This document shows, piece after piece, positions 46,719-58,967 of a stretch of DNA of 64,000 nt. The notes beneath the pieces were generated by a model. That model did not search any database. It had not been told where the DNA came from and worked only from the letters and a program-made list of their open reading frames with translations. A program made the position numbers and the translations under genes. The stretch is from Paramacrobiotus metropolitanus (Eukaryota > Tardigrada > Eutardigrada > Parachela > Macrobiotidae). Position 1 is the first letter of the stretch, and each line of letters starts with the position of its first letter. The stretch lies in NCBI RefSeq assembly GCF_019649055.1, contig NW_026570226.1, positions 372,001-436,000 on the forward strand, written 5' to 3'.

Positions 46719-49700
46719 ATGGCTAATATGCCGGCTGTTATCGCGTTGTTCTGGATGTCATGGATTTGTCAGCTGATATCCAGATGTTATTGTTTCAATA
46801 TGGACGCAGCTTTTCCCTTGCGCATACCGGTGCCGAACGGATTAACGGGATCATCATCTTTCGGATTTTCTTCGGGCTTTTATTTCCATAAACGGAATCA
46901 GGCACCCACCGATGACCTACTGGCGGGAAATCGAGGGTGAGGATATCTTTATTATCTTTTAAATTCCGGTCTTTGAAGTATTAAGCTTACGATATTTTAC
47001 TAGCTCTTGTAGTGTAATTCTGTCCAGATATTTCGCTGTTAGTAATTTAAATTATTCTGAATTACACCGGTTACAGGCAGCACAGTATTTTCGTGTTTTC
47101 AGGTTGCTGGTTGGTGCTCCTACAGCGACTGACCTTAGCAATACAGCGACAGTGCGGCCAGGTCTTGTGTTTTTCTGCCGCATTGACTCATTTGATCGTC
47201 CTAAGCGTTGCCAGCAATTAACTGTGGACAACGACAGTACACCACAAGTAGCTGCCGTCGGATCCTATCCTTACCGAGACAACAGTCTACTTGGATTTAC
47301 AATCGCGATACAGGATGCCCAACCCTTCGATGCAATGGTAATAACAGTACGAGTAGCCCGGAAACATGTTGCGTCGTTTTTAACAGCAGTCTTGTTCTGC
47401 TTTATTGGGCTTTAATAAAAATATTTTTGTGCAGGCTTGTGCTCCTTTGTGGACCAACGGAACCTTTTTGCCAAATAGCAGAAACACCCAACCGTTTTAT
47501 GCACCATCCGGCATGTGCTATCGTGTACCGAAAGATAGCACATCAGAAATTCCATCTATTCAATGGCAGAAATTGCGCTTTCCCACAGGTAGAAATACAT
47601 TTTGTAGTACTGGTAACTTTAAAATTTATGTAAACCGAATAACCGATATGAGTCAGCAATAGCGCTCGCTTTACTTCTTTAATTTTCTTTGTACAAGCTA
47701 ACAATGACTTGTTGTGCAGGTAAGTGTGTGTTATATATATTTTTATACAATATACAATGTAGGACTAAATGGTCGCATAGCCCCACACCCAGCATTCTGT
47801 ACGCAAGCGGTGCAGTGCACTTGTACGAAACGGATATTTTGAACTCAGTCGTACAGCGCAGTGCGCTGCATGCGTACTGAATGTGGAGATGTTGGGTATG
47901 CGACCATTTTGTCCTAAGCTGTAAGTTCGGTACTGCATATACTGTAAATATAAAAATATACTGAATACACTTTAATTCAGCAACAGCAATAGCCTGTACT
48001 GGTGCACTGTATGTATGCGTATTGTACAGTGTATATTATTGATAATACCAATATTGAAAGTCTGCCCTGATGGACACTGGGTATGTACCAATACGATGTA
48101 TGTTGATAGTTTAACCGTATTTAGGCAATTCCACACGGTTTATCCCTGGATCAACATCCACAACGCATCTGTACTCATTTTCTCATACCGGGTTTACGGC
48201 GGAATACGACACCGGCAATTCGGTAATTCTGGGCGCTCCAGGATATTTGGACGGTACCGGCACAGTTGCCCATGTCAGTCTGACGGGTGGGATGGGCGTG
48301 CGCAATGCTGCACCCTCGCTATTGAGCAGTGACCCTGTGCAGAGCGAAATCGGACGCGAACAGCGCGGCTACCTGGGTTATGCGGTGGCTTCCGGTATGC
48401 TCTTCAACGACAACACCCGCTACTATGCTTCCGGCATGCCACAGGCGCGGTCGGCGGGCATCGTGGTGGTGTACAGGCCACTGACGCGCAGTACACGCTT
48501 GCAAAGATCCAATGTTCTGGATATAAAATTCTTCCTCAAAGGCAATCAACTGTTTGAAGGTTTTGGCCAATCGGTGCTAATGATCGATATCAATAAAGAT
48601 AAACGCCTGGATTTCATTGTTGGCGCTCCCAATGCGTACGATTCCAGCGGAGAAGTCGATCAGGGTGTTGTTTACATATTTCTCAATCCCGGAGACGCAT
48701 GGGTAAGTATTAATTAACCGTAAGCATATTTTATACTTCGTTAATTCGTTAAAGTTTGTGTGCTGCCTTTTATTATATGTGTACGCGTTCCCTGAATCCT
48801 TGATTTAAGTTTGCTGTATTGTAGAAAAGCGCGAAACCAAAGCAGTATTTCAATACCTCTATAGTTTTGACTGGACTGGATGGCCGGGGAGCTCGATTTG
48901 GTGTCAGTTTAGTTGCTTTAGTAGATATCAACAATGACGGTTTTAACGGTACGTATGTTTAAGGGATGTTTTGCAAAAGCAGTATGTATACATATATTAT
49001 TATAGACGCACCGAAATGACCTTTTGTGTAAGTATTATAACTGTCGCAGATTTTGCTGTTGGGTCTCCCTTCGGCGATGGTGGTGGATCGGTATATGTTT
49101 ATTATGGAGATGTGAATGGGATAAATCCGAAACTTACCCAGCGTATACGGTCGTCGGGAAACAACCGTGGCTTTAGTTGGTCGTTATCGTCTGCGAACGG
49201 AAAGCAGAGCGCTTTTGGACGTACCGGTAGGAACCTCCAACCGTTGTTTCTGCGGTGCTGTTGCATCGTTTGAATGGTTGTATTCCAGGTGGATACCTTG
49301 CTGTCGGCGATTTCATGAACGAAAACGTGCAAGTTTTCAGGTGCGTGGTCATATATCCTTCGGGAATCTGTTTTTAGTTTACTAACTTATTTTAAGCATA
49401 TATGCCGGTTTGTAGCTCATAGTCTTTAACTGCCTAATTTTCAACTTGGAAAATTGATTCCGTATCTGCCAGTACAAATAAGTAATGTGTTGAGTATTCG
49501 AATTTTACTCAAGCGATTATTAGTTTTGAACAACGACCGTGGTACGCTCTTTCTTGTTGCTGGTATCACGTGTACGAAATATGTATAAGTACATAAGACA
49601 GATAAACAGACAACCGGCAAAAACCGTGTCGTATGCTCCTCTAATGCGGCAGTAACACTGAGCAATTGCTACAGTAATTTGTTTGCCGCAGCAGCATAAG

Positions 49701-52700
49701 CGCGTACAAAAAAACCATATAATTGTAGGAATGAAAGCTTATCCTGAAAAGATGTGTTCTTGTGCAGAGACTTGACCTTTTTCAATGTAGAACCCATTCC
49801 GTGGCCAACTGGACATTCTCCCTGTCTATAAATGAAACCAAACTGTCTTTAAACGCACCCGGCGATCGCTACCTCTTGGCCACAGTATGCATCCAGACCA
49901 ACTGGACTTTGCTGACCCCCGCACGTACTAGCAGAAACTACATCCTGAAAGGTCGATTGGAGCTCGACCGCAATCTCCCAGATTCCTTACTGATCCAGCC
50001 GCGAGCGATCTTCCAGTCCTCGCGTTCCACAGTTGCCAATGTGTCCATTCCGTTTCAGTATCGCATTGGGGTCAAGTCCGTATCGGAGTGTCATTATGGG
50101 TCCAGCATCACCGTTTTAGACCCTTCTTCTTGGCCGTATGAAATCGGGCGTGTTCCAATGTCTTTCCATTTCCGTCTGGATGAATTTTCTACGAACGAGC
50201 CACAAAAGTACTGCGAAGACTGTGTTACGGTATCACCGGATTCAGTTACCAATGCCAGTAATTCGGTGACGTTCTCGTGGTGCGATGAACCGTCGGGAAA
50301 TTGTCGCCCGGTCATCGCTTTGTCCACGATGGATAGTTCAGTAAAGTAAGTACTGATAAATTAGTGCGCACTTAACAGTAAATAAAAAAGAACTTTCTTT
50401 TACAGTATCAGCGTTAAAACGAATGACACTTTTGCGCTGCGTTACGATATTTTCAACGAGGCGACGTCGTACATTGTGCGTTCACCAATGTTGGAATTAA
50501 CGCTGCCTTTCGGTGTTGCATTCGACCGATTGGAAGTAAAGGTCAGTTGCAGCGTCCGCTTGCACGAACATCTTATTTGATGGCAGGTTTCGAAAAAATG
50601 ACACAACTTGTTGTTTTACACAGAGTTCCAGTGATTCTTTTGAAATGAAAATGGACTGTAAGGATCGATTTGCAGCATCTTCCGACAACATAACCGGGTC
50701 TCACCACGTCATGTGCCGGACCGTTAATATGGGCAGCGTCATATATCCGGATCAGCAAATTACCATGACGGCCATCTTTACAACCGCTCGAATGAATCTG
50801 GCGTTGGATGAAATGCCTGGTGCAAATCCGAATATTGTGGCATCTTTCGGACATCGGTATCTGCAGAATGGAACGGAGGAAATTATCTGGGAACCATCGG
50901 TTTCAACTTCTTTGATAGTGATGACAACTTTGCGTCTTTCCGCAAAGTATGTAAAGTGACACGATTTTCGCTAAAAATTTACATTTGTGCCCATATCTGT
51001 ACTCTGATTCGTAATTTTTCCGAATTTTTTCTAGCAATGCGAAAACAACCTTAGAAATCAAACCGGACGCCCACGACAATGTTATCAGCAATTCAGTGGA
51101 AACGAAGTTTAATTTAAGCTTTGAGGTCAGTTAGCCCTGTATTTCTTTACTTGTAGACGTTGTAGTTAATTTTGCAGTTGATTCAGTGTGCTTTCAGTAA
51201 GTATTAATGGTTCAGTTTTTACAGTTCGGTTGTTTATTTGATTGTGTCTCTCGCTATGTAGGTCATCAATATGGGACCAGGCATTCTGCCAGATAAAAAG
51301 GCTCGCGTTACGATTAATATTCCGATAACGTACCAAAATGTCTCAGTTTCCCGATTGACATTTTTGCAGGTAAGAAAGATCATTCGAGCCTTTTCGAGGT
51401 ATCGCTATTCGCTAACTATGTTATGTACAAAAATCACGAATGACAGTAAGTAGGCTTTTAAAAAGCACGGCAAACATGTGCGTCGTTCAAAATAAGGAAA
51501 ACAGAGATACAAGTGCGTATTTGTCTGAAGTGGAAGTTAAAATGCTGCAACTTTATGCTTTAAATGATGTATTAGTACTTGTTTTTCCGTTTTCAGATTG
51601 ATAATGAAACCGGACATTTTCCTTGTTTAACAAACAGCGATAAAAATACCAGCACTACGACTCCAACGAAGGGTTTGAGTGATTTATCCATTTCGTACAC
51701 CGCAACCGAACTGAATGAAAAACCAATAAGAAAAGCCACCTTTAAAATGGTAAGCCAAACAAAAATTAAATAGGCAAGAACAGTTTGGATCTATAAGAAC
51801 TACTATGTCTATTCAGTATACATACGAGGACTATTTACATTCACCAACATTTGCGCCCAACTAATGTAGTCACAATCGCGCGCGGTATAAACAACAAAAG
51901 GAACAGATCATATTGAAAATACATCCAGAATGTGTAATCAGGACCCGGTTGCATCAGATGACCGTGTCGTACCAAATTCTGCAAAAATAACGCATTGTCA
52001 AATAAAAGCCATACGAATACGATACAGTAGAAATAGCGACTATTAGTCAAAGCTGCTTCACCCTTCGGTGTAATCAGGATCGTCAAGATGGGTTTCAACC
52101 AAACGTTTCACAGTTGTCGGGGGATTCTTCTCGTGCCGCTGGGCACGATTCCAGCGCTGCATACGACTGATACCTGCAAAATAATTTGCACCTAAAATAA
52201 CACCTGATGTTCCACTTGAAATAGACTGGTACGCAACGCCAAAACTTTCGAACCACCAAAGCTTTGGAGAATTTTAAAATACTTTTCGAACTATGAAACA
52301 GTTCTGAAAATTATAATAAAAATTCCAATGTTACACGACTCCGAAAGTCAATAAAAGCTACAAAACGAACTAAGAGCACTTTCAAATACCTGCGCATGGA
52401 CCGAAATTATAGTCGAGATCAAACTGGCGCAATAGATCCATGTCGTGTCGCTTGGAGTCCGCGCTGCCACCTCTTGTTTTGGTCTTAGCAGAGAGCTTAG
52501 GAAGGCTTTGATCGCTTTTTCCCACGCGCAGCTCTCCCGATGACTGAGCACTCTTGGAGGGCGAGCCCGCGGATGAGCCAAGGGAACTCGATGCAGATGC
52601 TTGGTTATCCGACGCTCCACCAACCAACAGAGGTTTCTCAGTGCTGCTGACGCCGGCGGGCTTCTTCACTCGCAAGTCACTGCTGCTGCCGAACTGCTCA

Positions 52701-54559
52701 TCCAGAGTTGACTGCTGGAGTTTGGTCGCGCCAGCTTTTGCACGTTTTCGTACCCGCAGGGAACTCGCTAGGCCAGCACTGGCAGCTGTGGTTTTACGTC
52801 CTTGTGAGGGTGGCATTATGAAGTCCACACTTCAATTCAGATTCCGATAATCGGATTTCACGATTTCTCGGCAACAATTAATGGTTATGAGCAATAATAA
52901 AAATAAAGGATTCAGTCACTCAGGATAACGAAATAAATTGATACGTACGAATCAGTTGGCAGTTCACTATTTACAAATAATTAATGAGCGCAAACTGCAG
53001 ATCATCAAATGATTCAATAAATTGATACGTACGAATCAGTTGGCAGTTCACTATTTACAAATAATTAATGAGCGCAAACTGCAGATCATCAAATGATTCA
53101 AATGAAAAGAGATCAAATTCGTGAATTTTTACTCGTGCTCATACGCGCATGATTATCGGCATTGGCAACGACTATTACGTACTGCTTAGTGCTCATGGTC
53201 AGTACTCAGTAGTGCTTCATTGCAGCCGCATCTTCGTATTATACCATGGTTAAATTGAAGTACTGTATGTAAGTACAGAAAATAAATGCTGAAATATTTG
53301 CCGACCGCTGGATAAAATGAACTCCACAGCGGAAACAATTTTCTACAAAGTTTTTGTTTCCGTCAGATAAACGTATCTCGCGTACGGGTGAGTTCCGTTT
53401 GCTGTTATGCGGCAAAAAACCAATATTACGAACTACCCGTTTTTAAGGGCTTTTTGCCGCATAACAGTGTTTCGACAAACTTGGGCGGATATCTAAACCA
53501 ATGAGAGTGAAGTTCAATTACCCAGGGGGAAAAGCATACATAACTTATTCTTTTATGAAAATTTGTATCACTCGTAAACTGATCACATGAAACGCAGTTT
53601 AGCATTATTTTATTATGAAATGCTCGTAACCTGGTAAAGACTTGAACACAGTACCGATTTCATGACCTTGATGCATTTGTGTATTGCTCCAGTCCATTTG
53701 TAGTGTGTGTGTTTACGGTTTTGAGTAAACTAATTCTTTTTCCCAGGACTGCCTGGATGAATTTACAAGCTGCCATCAGTATACCTGCTATTTACCCACC
53801 ATCGGCAGAAACGAGAAGGTCAATATTACGGCCGGTTTGGAGATTTCCAGAGAATCGTTTACTGTTGAAGATAATCGTCAAACGCTTTTCGAAATTCTTG
53901 TATCTTCATCTGTCATATTATACCATGACGTCAGTTCCGAGGAAGTGCATTTTCACATTGCTGACGAAAAATCCTTGAATGCTCTGGTAAGTCGATCACA
54001 CCACAATGTTAATTAATTTGCAAAGCGGAGTTGTCTTACTCCCGGTAGCTAAAAGTTAATCATTATTCATTGGGATTTTCGGTGCTGTATTTTGTGTAAT
54101 ATTTCTACCGCAGTATTATAATGCAGTTCTTTAAGCGGAACTCGGAATTCCTATATTATGCTATTCATATGGAAAAACGTGCTATACATGTCCGTTTATT
54201 GAGCATTGCCAAACTTATAGTTAATTGCCTTGCATTTAATTTTGTGATTTTTATCGTTTTAGGCATCCGTGAGGATCAAAACTTTGTTCACGTTCTCAGG
54301 ATTGCCGTGGTATATTATATTAGCAGCTGGGGCTGGCAGCTTTGTTGTCCTTGTGCTGATCGCTGTGATACTCGTAAAGTCAGGATTCTTCCGGCGAAAA
54401 CCCTTGGTTTTGGAAGAGCCGATATACGAAGAACATGTCATCTTCGACAACGACGATATACTTGATGTGGATAAATCAACGAGCAGCTTAGTACCAGTTG
54501 AAAAACCTGTAAAAGTGTTACCGGAAACCAATGCCGGCAATCGCTCAAGCCTTTTATAG
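46719..54559 (+). CDS. Integrin alpha chain
   Basis: Fifteen exons: 46719-46936, 47103-47337, 47435-47588, 48125-48702, 48825-48948, 49050-49226, 49289-49340, 49770-50345, 50406-50541, 50624-50946, 51035-51125, 51262-51369, 51597-51749, 53747-53986, 54263-54559; 1153 aa. It is a type I membrane protein pairing with a beta chain in matrix adhesion. A signal peptide (MANMPAVIALFWMSWICQL...) precedes the seven-blade propeller. FG-GAP repeats with Ca2+ loops are DINKDKRLDF and DINNDGFNDF; other blades lack a clean loop. Thigh/calf beta domains follow (ATVCIQTNWTLLTP...). The transmembrane helix is PWYIILAAGAGSFVVLVLIA and the cytoplasmic hinge is KSGFFRR (canonical GFFKR). No inserted I domain or furin site is seen. 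Exon 8 uses the second AG of CAGAG. Orthology to a specific class (RGD or laminin type) is not decided. Intron 13 (2.0 kb) holds POLD4. Confidence 0.93.
51954..52816 (-). CDS. POLD4: DNA polymerase delta subunit 4 (POLD4, p12), nested antisense
   Basis: Three exons on minus: 52816-52390, 52173-52062, 51978-51954; 187 aa. The C-terminal half is diagnostic: DLLRQFDLDYNFGPCAGISRMQRWNRA, then the short ending IWYDTVI in place of LWHLYPL. p12 stabilises the Pol delta holoenzyme and binds PCNA. The N-terminus is about 80 residues longer than in human (107 aa), Ser/Lys-rich, and contains QSTLDEQF (about residue 34), which resembles a PCNA-interacting (PIP) box. The whole gene sits inside integrin intron 13 on the opposite strand. 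Its promoter side carries an exact 84-bp tandem duplication. The ATG at 52816 is chosen over an in-frame one 12 nt upstream only because it fits MPPSQGRK-type starts. Confidence 0.9.
52932..53099 (+). repeat. Exact 84-bp tandem duplication
   Basis: 52932-53015 and 53016-53099 are identical over all 84 nt (beginning AATAAATTGATACGTACGAA). They start 116 nt upstream of the POLD4 ATG. Identity in intronic DNA implies a very recent event or an assembly join. Confidence 0.97.
53402..53467. repeat. 17-bp perfect inverted repeat with CAATATTAC in the loop
   Basis: CTGTTATGCGGCAAAAA at 53402-53418 pairs with its exact reverse complement at 53451-53467. The 32-nt loop contains CAATATTAC. It may be the remains of a small palindromic transposon. 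Confidence 0.9.
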
Positions 54560-54931
54560 TTCTTTCTCTTTTAGATTCTCTGCTTTCCTTGTAACATGCA
54601 GTCAGTTATCTAGTCTGTTTTTATACTGTCTCGCATTTTGTAGCAGCTTTGTTATATTGTTATTTTTCAGTCATATGTTACTAAGCTGGTTGGGGACGAA
54701 GCATTACTTAACTTTTGAAAAGCAGGAGATTTTTGTAATCCTTAAAATTTATTTGTTATATTTACAGTGCACTCCCACAGAAAGCCAACCGTGGTGACTC
54801 TGAAAATGAATAGAGCTGATCGGAGTATTTAATTTTAGTGAATTTGGTCATGATTGACTTGATCAGATCCCTAATAAGGACAACTGCATATAATCAACCA
54901 ACCACCTGATGATAATTTATCACTTTATTAC

Positions 54932-54937
54932 AATAAA
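54932..54937 (+). terminator. Polyadenylation signal of the integrin gene
   Basis: AATAAA lies 372 nt after the stop, within ACAATAAAATGAATT. Confidence 0.45.
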
Positions 54938-55116
54938 ATGAATTATAACTGCCTTGACCGCGCTGTCAGACACCTGCTGTACAGCGTGTACAGTGTGAAA
55001 CTGACACGAGATGTTTGCGACAAATTTCTAACGCATCTAATTGTGCTGATTACAAGGCAGCGTTCAAAGTGGACAACGCGTCTCTCTATAATTAGATAAA
55101 GAGACGAACTAGCACC

Positions 55117-55533
55117 ATGCATAATGTTCCTATTATATTTTTATGGCCCGCAGCTACCTCACAGCGGTACACTCAATCAACCGGACCTAACAGAAGCGTG
55201 AAGTCTTCAGCGGCCCCACACGACCATTCAAGCATTAAATATCGTGACCATAATATATTGTATGCGGCATATGCAGGCGAATGCGGCATCTTTCGGCTAC
55301 TGTCCAGATTGTCGACGTTAACACCGAATCTAAATGTGCGTTGTACACTTTTAAACACCCTAATGATATTGTTGGCACAGCAGGAGTTACCATCAGCGAC
55401 GCACGCCAAGTCAAATCTCGTTAAGCGTTTAATTAATTTATTCGCCCTCGAAAGATCCTGTGCGCGTACATATGAAGACATTGCAAGAAACTTTGTCACA
55501 CTCGATTTAAAATATTATATTATAAATCTTTAG
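55117..55533 (+). CDS. Orphan 138-codon open frame
   Basis: ATG to TAG without interruption, long for this AT-rich DNA. The product (MHNVPIIFLWPAATSQRY...) has no domain I recognise; its middle has a Leu-rich, moderately hydrophobic segment. The opposite strand is also open for 108 codons over the same place, which usually means composition rather than coding. There is no sign of flanking exons. Confidence 0.2.
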   Translation: MHNVPIIFLWPAATSQRYTQSTGPNRSVKSSAAPHDHSSIKYRDHNILYAAYAGECGIFRLLSRLSTLTPNLNVRCTLLNTLMILLAQQELPSATHAKSNLVKRLINLFALERSCARTYEDIARNFVTLDLKYYIINL

Positions 55534-58500
55534 ACAAGTGAAAGCAAAAAATAATAAACCGTACAATAGGAGCGATAATGTTTTGGCTGTAATTGTTCAT
55601 AAAGCATATCACCTGCAAAAATTAATTAAGTTTAGTCTTACTAAGTCGGGTTAACTTATTTTTTAATTTCAATTTAGCTTTTATTTTTGCCAAGTTAGGT
55701 TTTATTTCGCCTTTGTAAGCCGTAATAGCTGTTGACCTTTCGTTCTGGTAAACCATACGTACGGATTACTTTCTCGGCGTTTAATTTTGTATGCAAAATC
55801 ACGAGCTTTCGGGAGTCACTTACAATTAGGTCTGTTTGACATTGAGCGTATTTGCTAACTAAACTCGTTGTAATCTTTGTAATCGGCAAACGGAAGCAAG
55901 AGGAGTGTAATTACCTAGTCAACCAAATCAGCTCCCATGCAGTCATCTCACCGACGCTAATGAAGTGACAAAATTAGCGACCTAAATAGGACACGAAGTT
56001 CATGACGTCTGTCCTGATTTATACGGTACTTGGTTGCACGTTAATCTTATTAAATGGCATAATAAATTGCTATTTTTGCTTGTCTATGGTGCACTGAAGC
56101 CGGCTTCACATTCTCAAACCAAATGGAAGAGTTATCGTTTTGATTTCAGCTTTTTACTTCATCTTTCCGAAATGTGCAGAATGCTTATAAAAAAGTACAG
56201 CGCTACCATTGTATTGTACTGCTACTGTGGTACAAAACCTCTCTAAATTGAAGAGTTTTGAACTTGCCACAGCACAGCACTGACCATGCCAAATTTTTGT
56301 CAGCACAACACTGACCACCAAATTTTAATAATACTTTGTAATTTTTTTAATAAACAATCCTGTCGAGCGACCTTTTTGGCTTTTTGATGTTATATTTTTT
56401 ATTTCCACTTGTTTTTAGTGCATCATAAACTTGCACGTACACCATAGTTCGATTTTTTTTAATGAATAAGAGCTCTGTATTAAAGGAATGCCGATGATTT
56501 CAGAATTATGGTAACATGTCGGCAAGTGGCTCCCGTTTTGATCATGCACAGCATATACATATGTGTCATATGTCATCTGCGAATTCATAGCTGCTACAGG
56601 CCATTTGATGATCAAAGGATGCGCCTGTATCTATCCACTCAATATACACAGGAAACAGGACGTGATCATGATCAATTAAACTGATTGTCAGAAATTAATT
56701 TGCCGGAAGGATAATGGAGCGGCGAGTATTGCCAATTTACAACTGTACTCGACCTCGACCGACCGTTTGACTCCTTTGACGCCGAAGAGAGTGATATACA
56801 CTGTTTATGATGATACTGTGCTGGCCATATACTTAGTAATCTGTGTTTCATCTGACATCAAGTTTTCGTCAATCGGCCTTAAAGATTTACTTACATATAA
56901 ATTCTGCCACTCTCACCGTCAAGAGCATCGATTTGTTTCTACATGGCCAGCACAAGATCTTGTACCCACCCACCCCAGCAAAATGATCTCCGACCAGTGC
57001 TCACATAATCACAAAGTTTCCTGATGCCGACAAAAGCAATATGGTTTTTGTTATGCTTGATAGCTAACCAGTAATCATAAACTGTGTTCGATGAGATATA
57101 ATATCACACCCACCAGAACACCAACCGGGTAACGCCCCCGCCTGTGACTATGCCGCCATTGTTAATCAATATACCACGAGCTATTATCGATCGATATGTA
57201 TTTACCGGTACATATGCTCGGCGGTGCAGGTATAGTTGACTTGCTGGAAAAAACGACCTGTAATTGAAAAGACGCTTATGATTGCTGCACAAAAATGCTG
57301 TCAAACGATCATGCATCGCATATTAGCGTTCCTTGCCCAGAGTTATTACTGGTGCAATGCGGCTAAAGATCTGTACGTGTGGTTCATTGAGAAGTAACAC
57401 TAAGCAGGTGTTTTGTACTTACAAGCGTAACGTTTTGTTGCCATTAACAATGCGGTGCGATTTTTTGTTAGGCATCATGAATCGCAATTAATAACGGCTT
57501 AGCTAATTGCTTATTCTTGTTCGCCATTATCATGTTTATTACCTTCAATCAAGACAAAAAAATAGGTTCTGTCCGTGCGTGCGCATTTGTGCGACTACGA
57601 CGGGGGCACACCTTGCAGTTACCATGCATAAAAGTTTAGATTTCGAATTGTATCATTAACCATTACATTGTACTAGAATTGCTTCCTTTAGGCTGATATA
57701 AGACCGTTAATTTTTACCTTTGTGGATTTAACCACTTTGAAGAAAAGTTAGTTTTACAGCAATATTAACCGATAAATAGAGGTCAGTTTGAAATTGGGGA
57801 TGCATAATGCATTGCGGAGTCCTGACTATAATACAGGTGCAGTAATTAGCCCACAGTTGCGCGCGTTACGCAACAAGACAACTGCCTTGATCACAACTCA
57901 CAAGAGTATTAAAGAAGTTTGTAATACGAGCACATTATTTTTCATTTAGATATTTGTTGCAAACGCGAACTGCTTTTGGGAGCAAAATGAAACTGAGTGG
58001 AGCATAACTTCAAAGTGGCCAATCGTTTCACGCTCCGACAGTTGACGTGCGAATGCTGTATCATGTCCACAAACAGAGCTAATAATAAGCTAAGGAAACG
58101 ACTGGTCATGACATTCATCAAAAGTTAATTTTGGTTTCATTTTGAGATATGATCATCGCACATGTCCATGGCAGTTAGTTGAGCTACAAAATTAAAAATT
58201 CTGCTGTTTCGGTGAAGTGTTAACAAATATATCATCGGCTCGGCATAACTATAACCAAATGAAATGCCGATTTTGTCAAGTCGGATCAAGGCGCGTTATT
58301 TACCCGTACAATTTACGCAACCTTATGCTGGTAACGAAATACGCATATTAATTTCAGTATACCTTCTACTTGTTGCGCTGCGTATTTGGCGCTACTGGAT
58401 ATGTCTAGGAGACTAGGACAGTTAGTGTTTTAGGTTGCTTAATTTTTAAAGCTGTGATGAGACACAATCATTGGATTTAAAAGCATCTTATACACCATAC

Positions 58501-58761
58501 TTAATGCCTCTGGCTTCACCATTAGTGGTAGTTTCTGTTATCGTAATCGCACCGTCATCGCATGTATTCCGTAATATAAATTACCAGAAGAAGCTGCAGT
58601 ACTGTAACGGTGTAACCTGCTTGTCCTGCTTGTTTTGACTTCGTTGACGAATTTGAAGTAGATGATTAGCGTTAACTGCGGACTACAAGAATTTTATGAA
58701 CACTGCTCGCACAAGATTAAACAAAATCACAGCTGGAAAAACTTCGCGTGCAAATTCTCAC

Positions 58762-58767
58762 TTTATT
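58762..58767 (-). terminator. Candidate polyadenylation signal of LBX
   Basis: Minus-strand AATAAA, 201 nt after the LBX stop. Confidence 0.45.
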
Positions 58768-58967
58768 TTTGAAACTGCACCACTTTGCTCAGTCTCTTTT
58801 TTAGCTTTCATGACTGGACTTCATGTAAACACATAGTGTCATAATAATGAAAATCGCTGTGTGTAATATTTAATATCAACATCCAAGATACGCTGTAAAT
58901 ATTTCATATGTAAAAGTAATGTTCAACAGCGCGTATTGGTGAGAAAGATCATAAATAGTCGTTACTA

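Larger units (their letters stand above)
54560..58967. other. Gene-poor region between integrin and LBX
   Basis: About 4.4 kb with no recognisable gene apart from one orphan frame at 55117. It contains the integrin 3' UTR with AATAAA at 54932 and the LBX 3' UTR with a minus-strand AATAAA at 58767-58762. The wide spacing next to a developmental homeobox gene would suit cis-regulatory elements, but I see no direct evidence of them. Confidence 0.4.

Noticed and set aside
49341-49769. Search for an extra integrin exon between the propeller and the thigh domain
   Set aside because: Using the second AG of CAGAG at 49768-49769 restores frame (AG|A CTT) without any extra exon.
50573-50854. 93-codon minus-strand frame in the integrin gene
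   Set aside because: Antisense to integrin exon 10, which is in frame with its neighbours.
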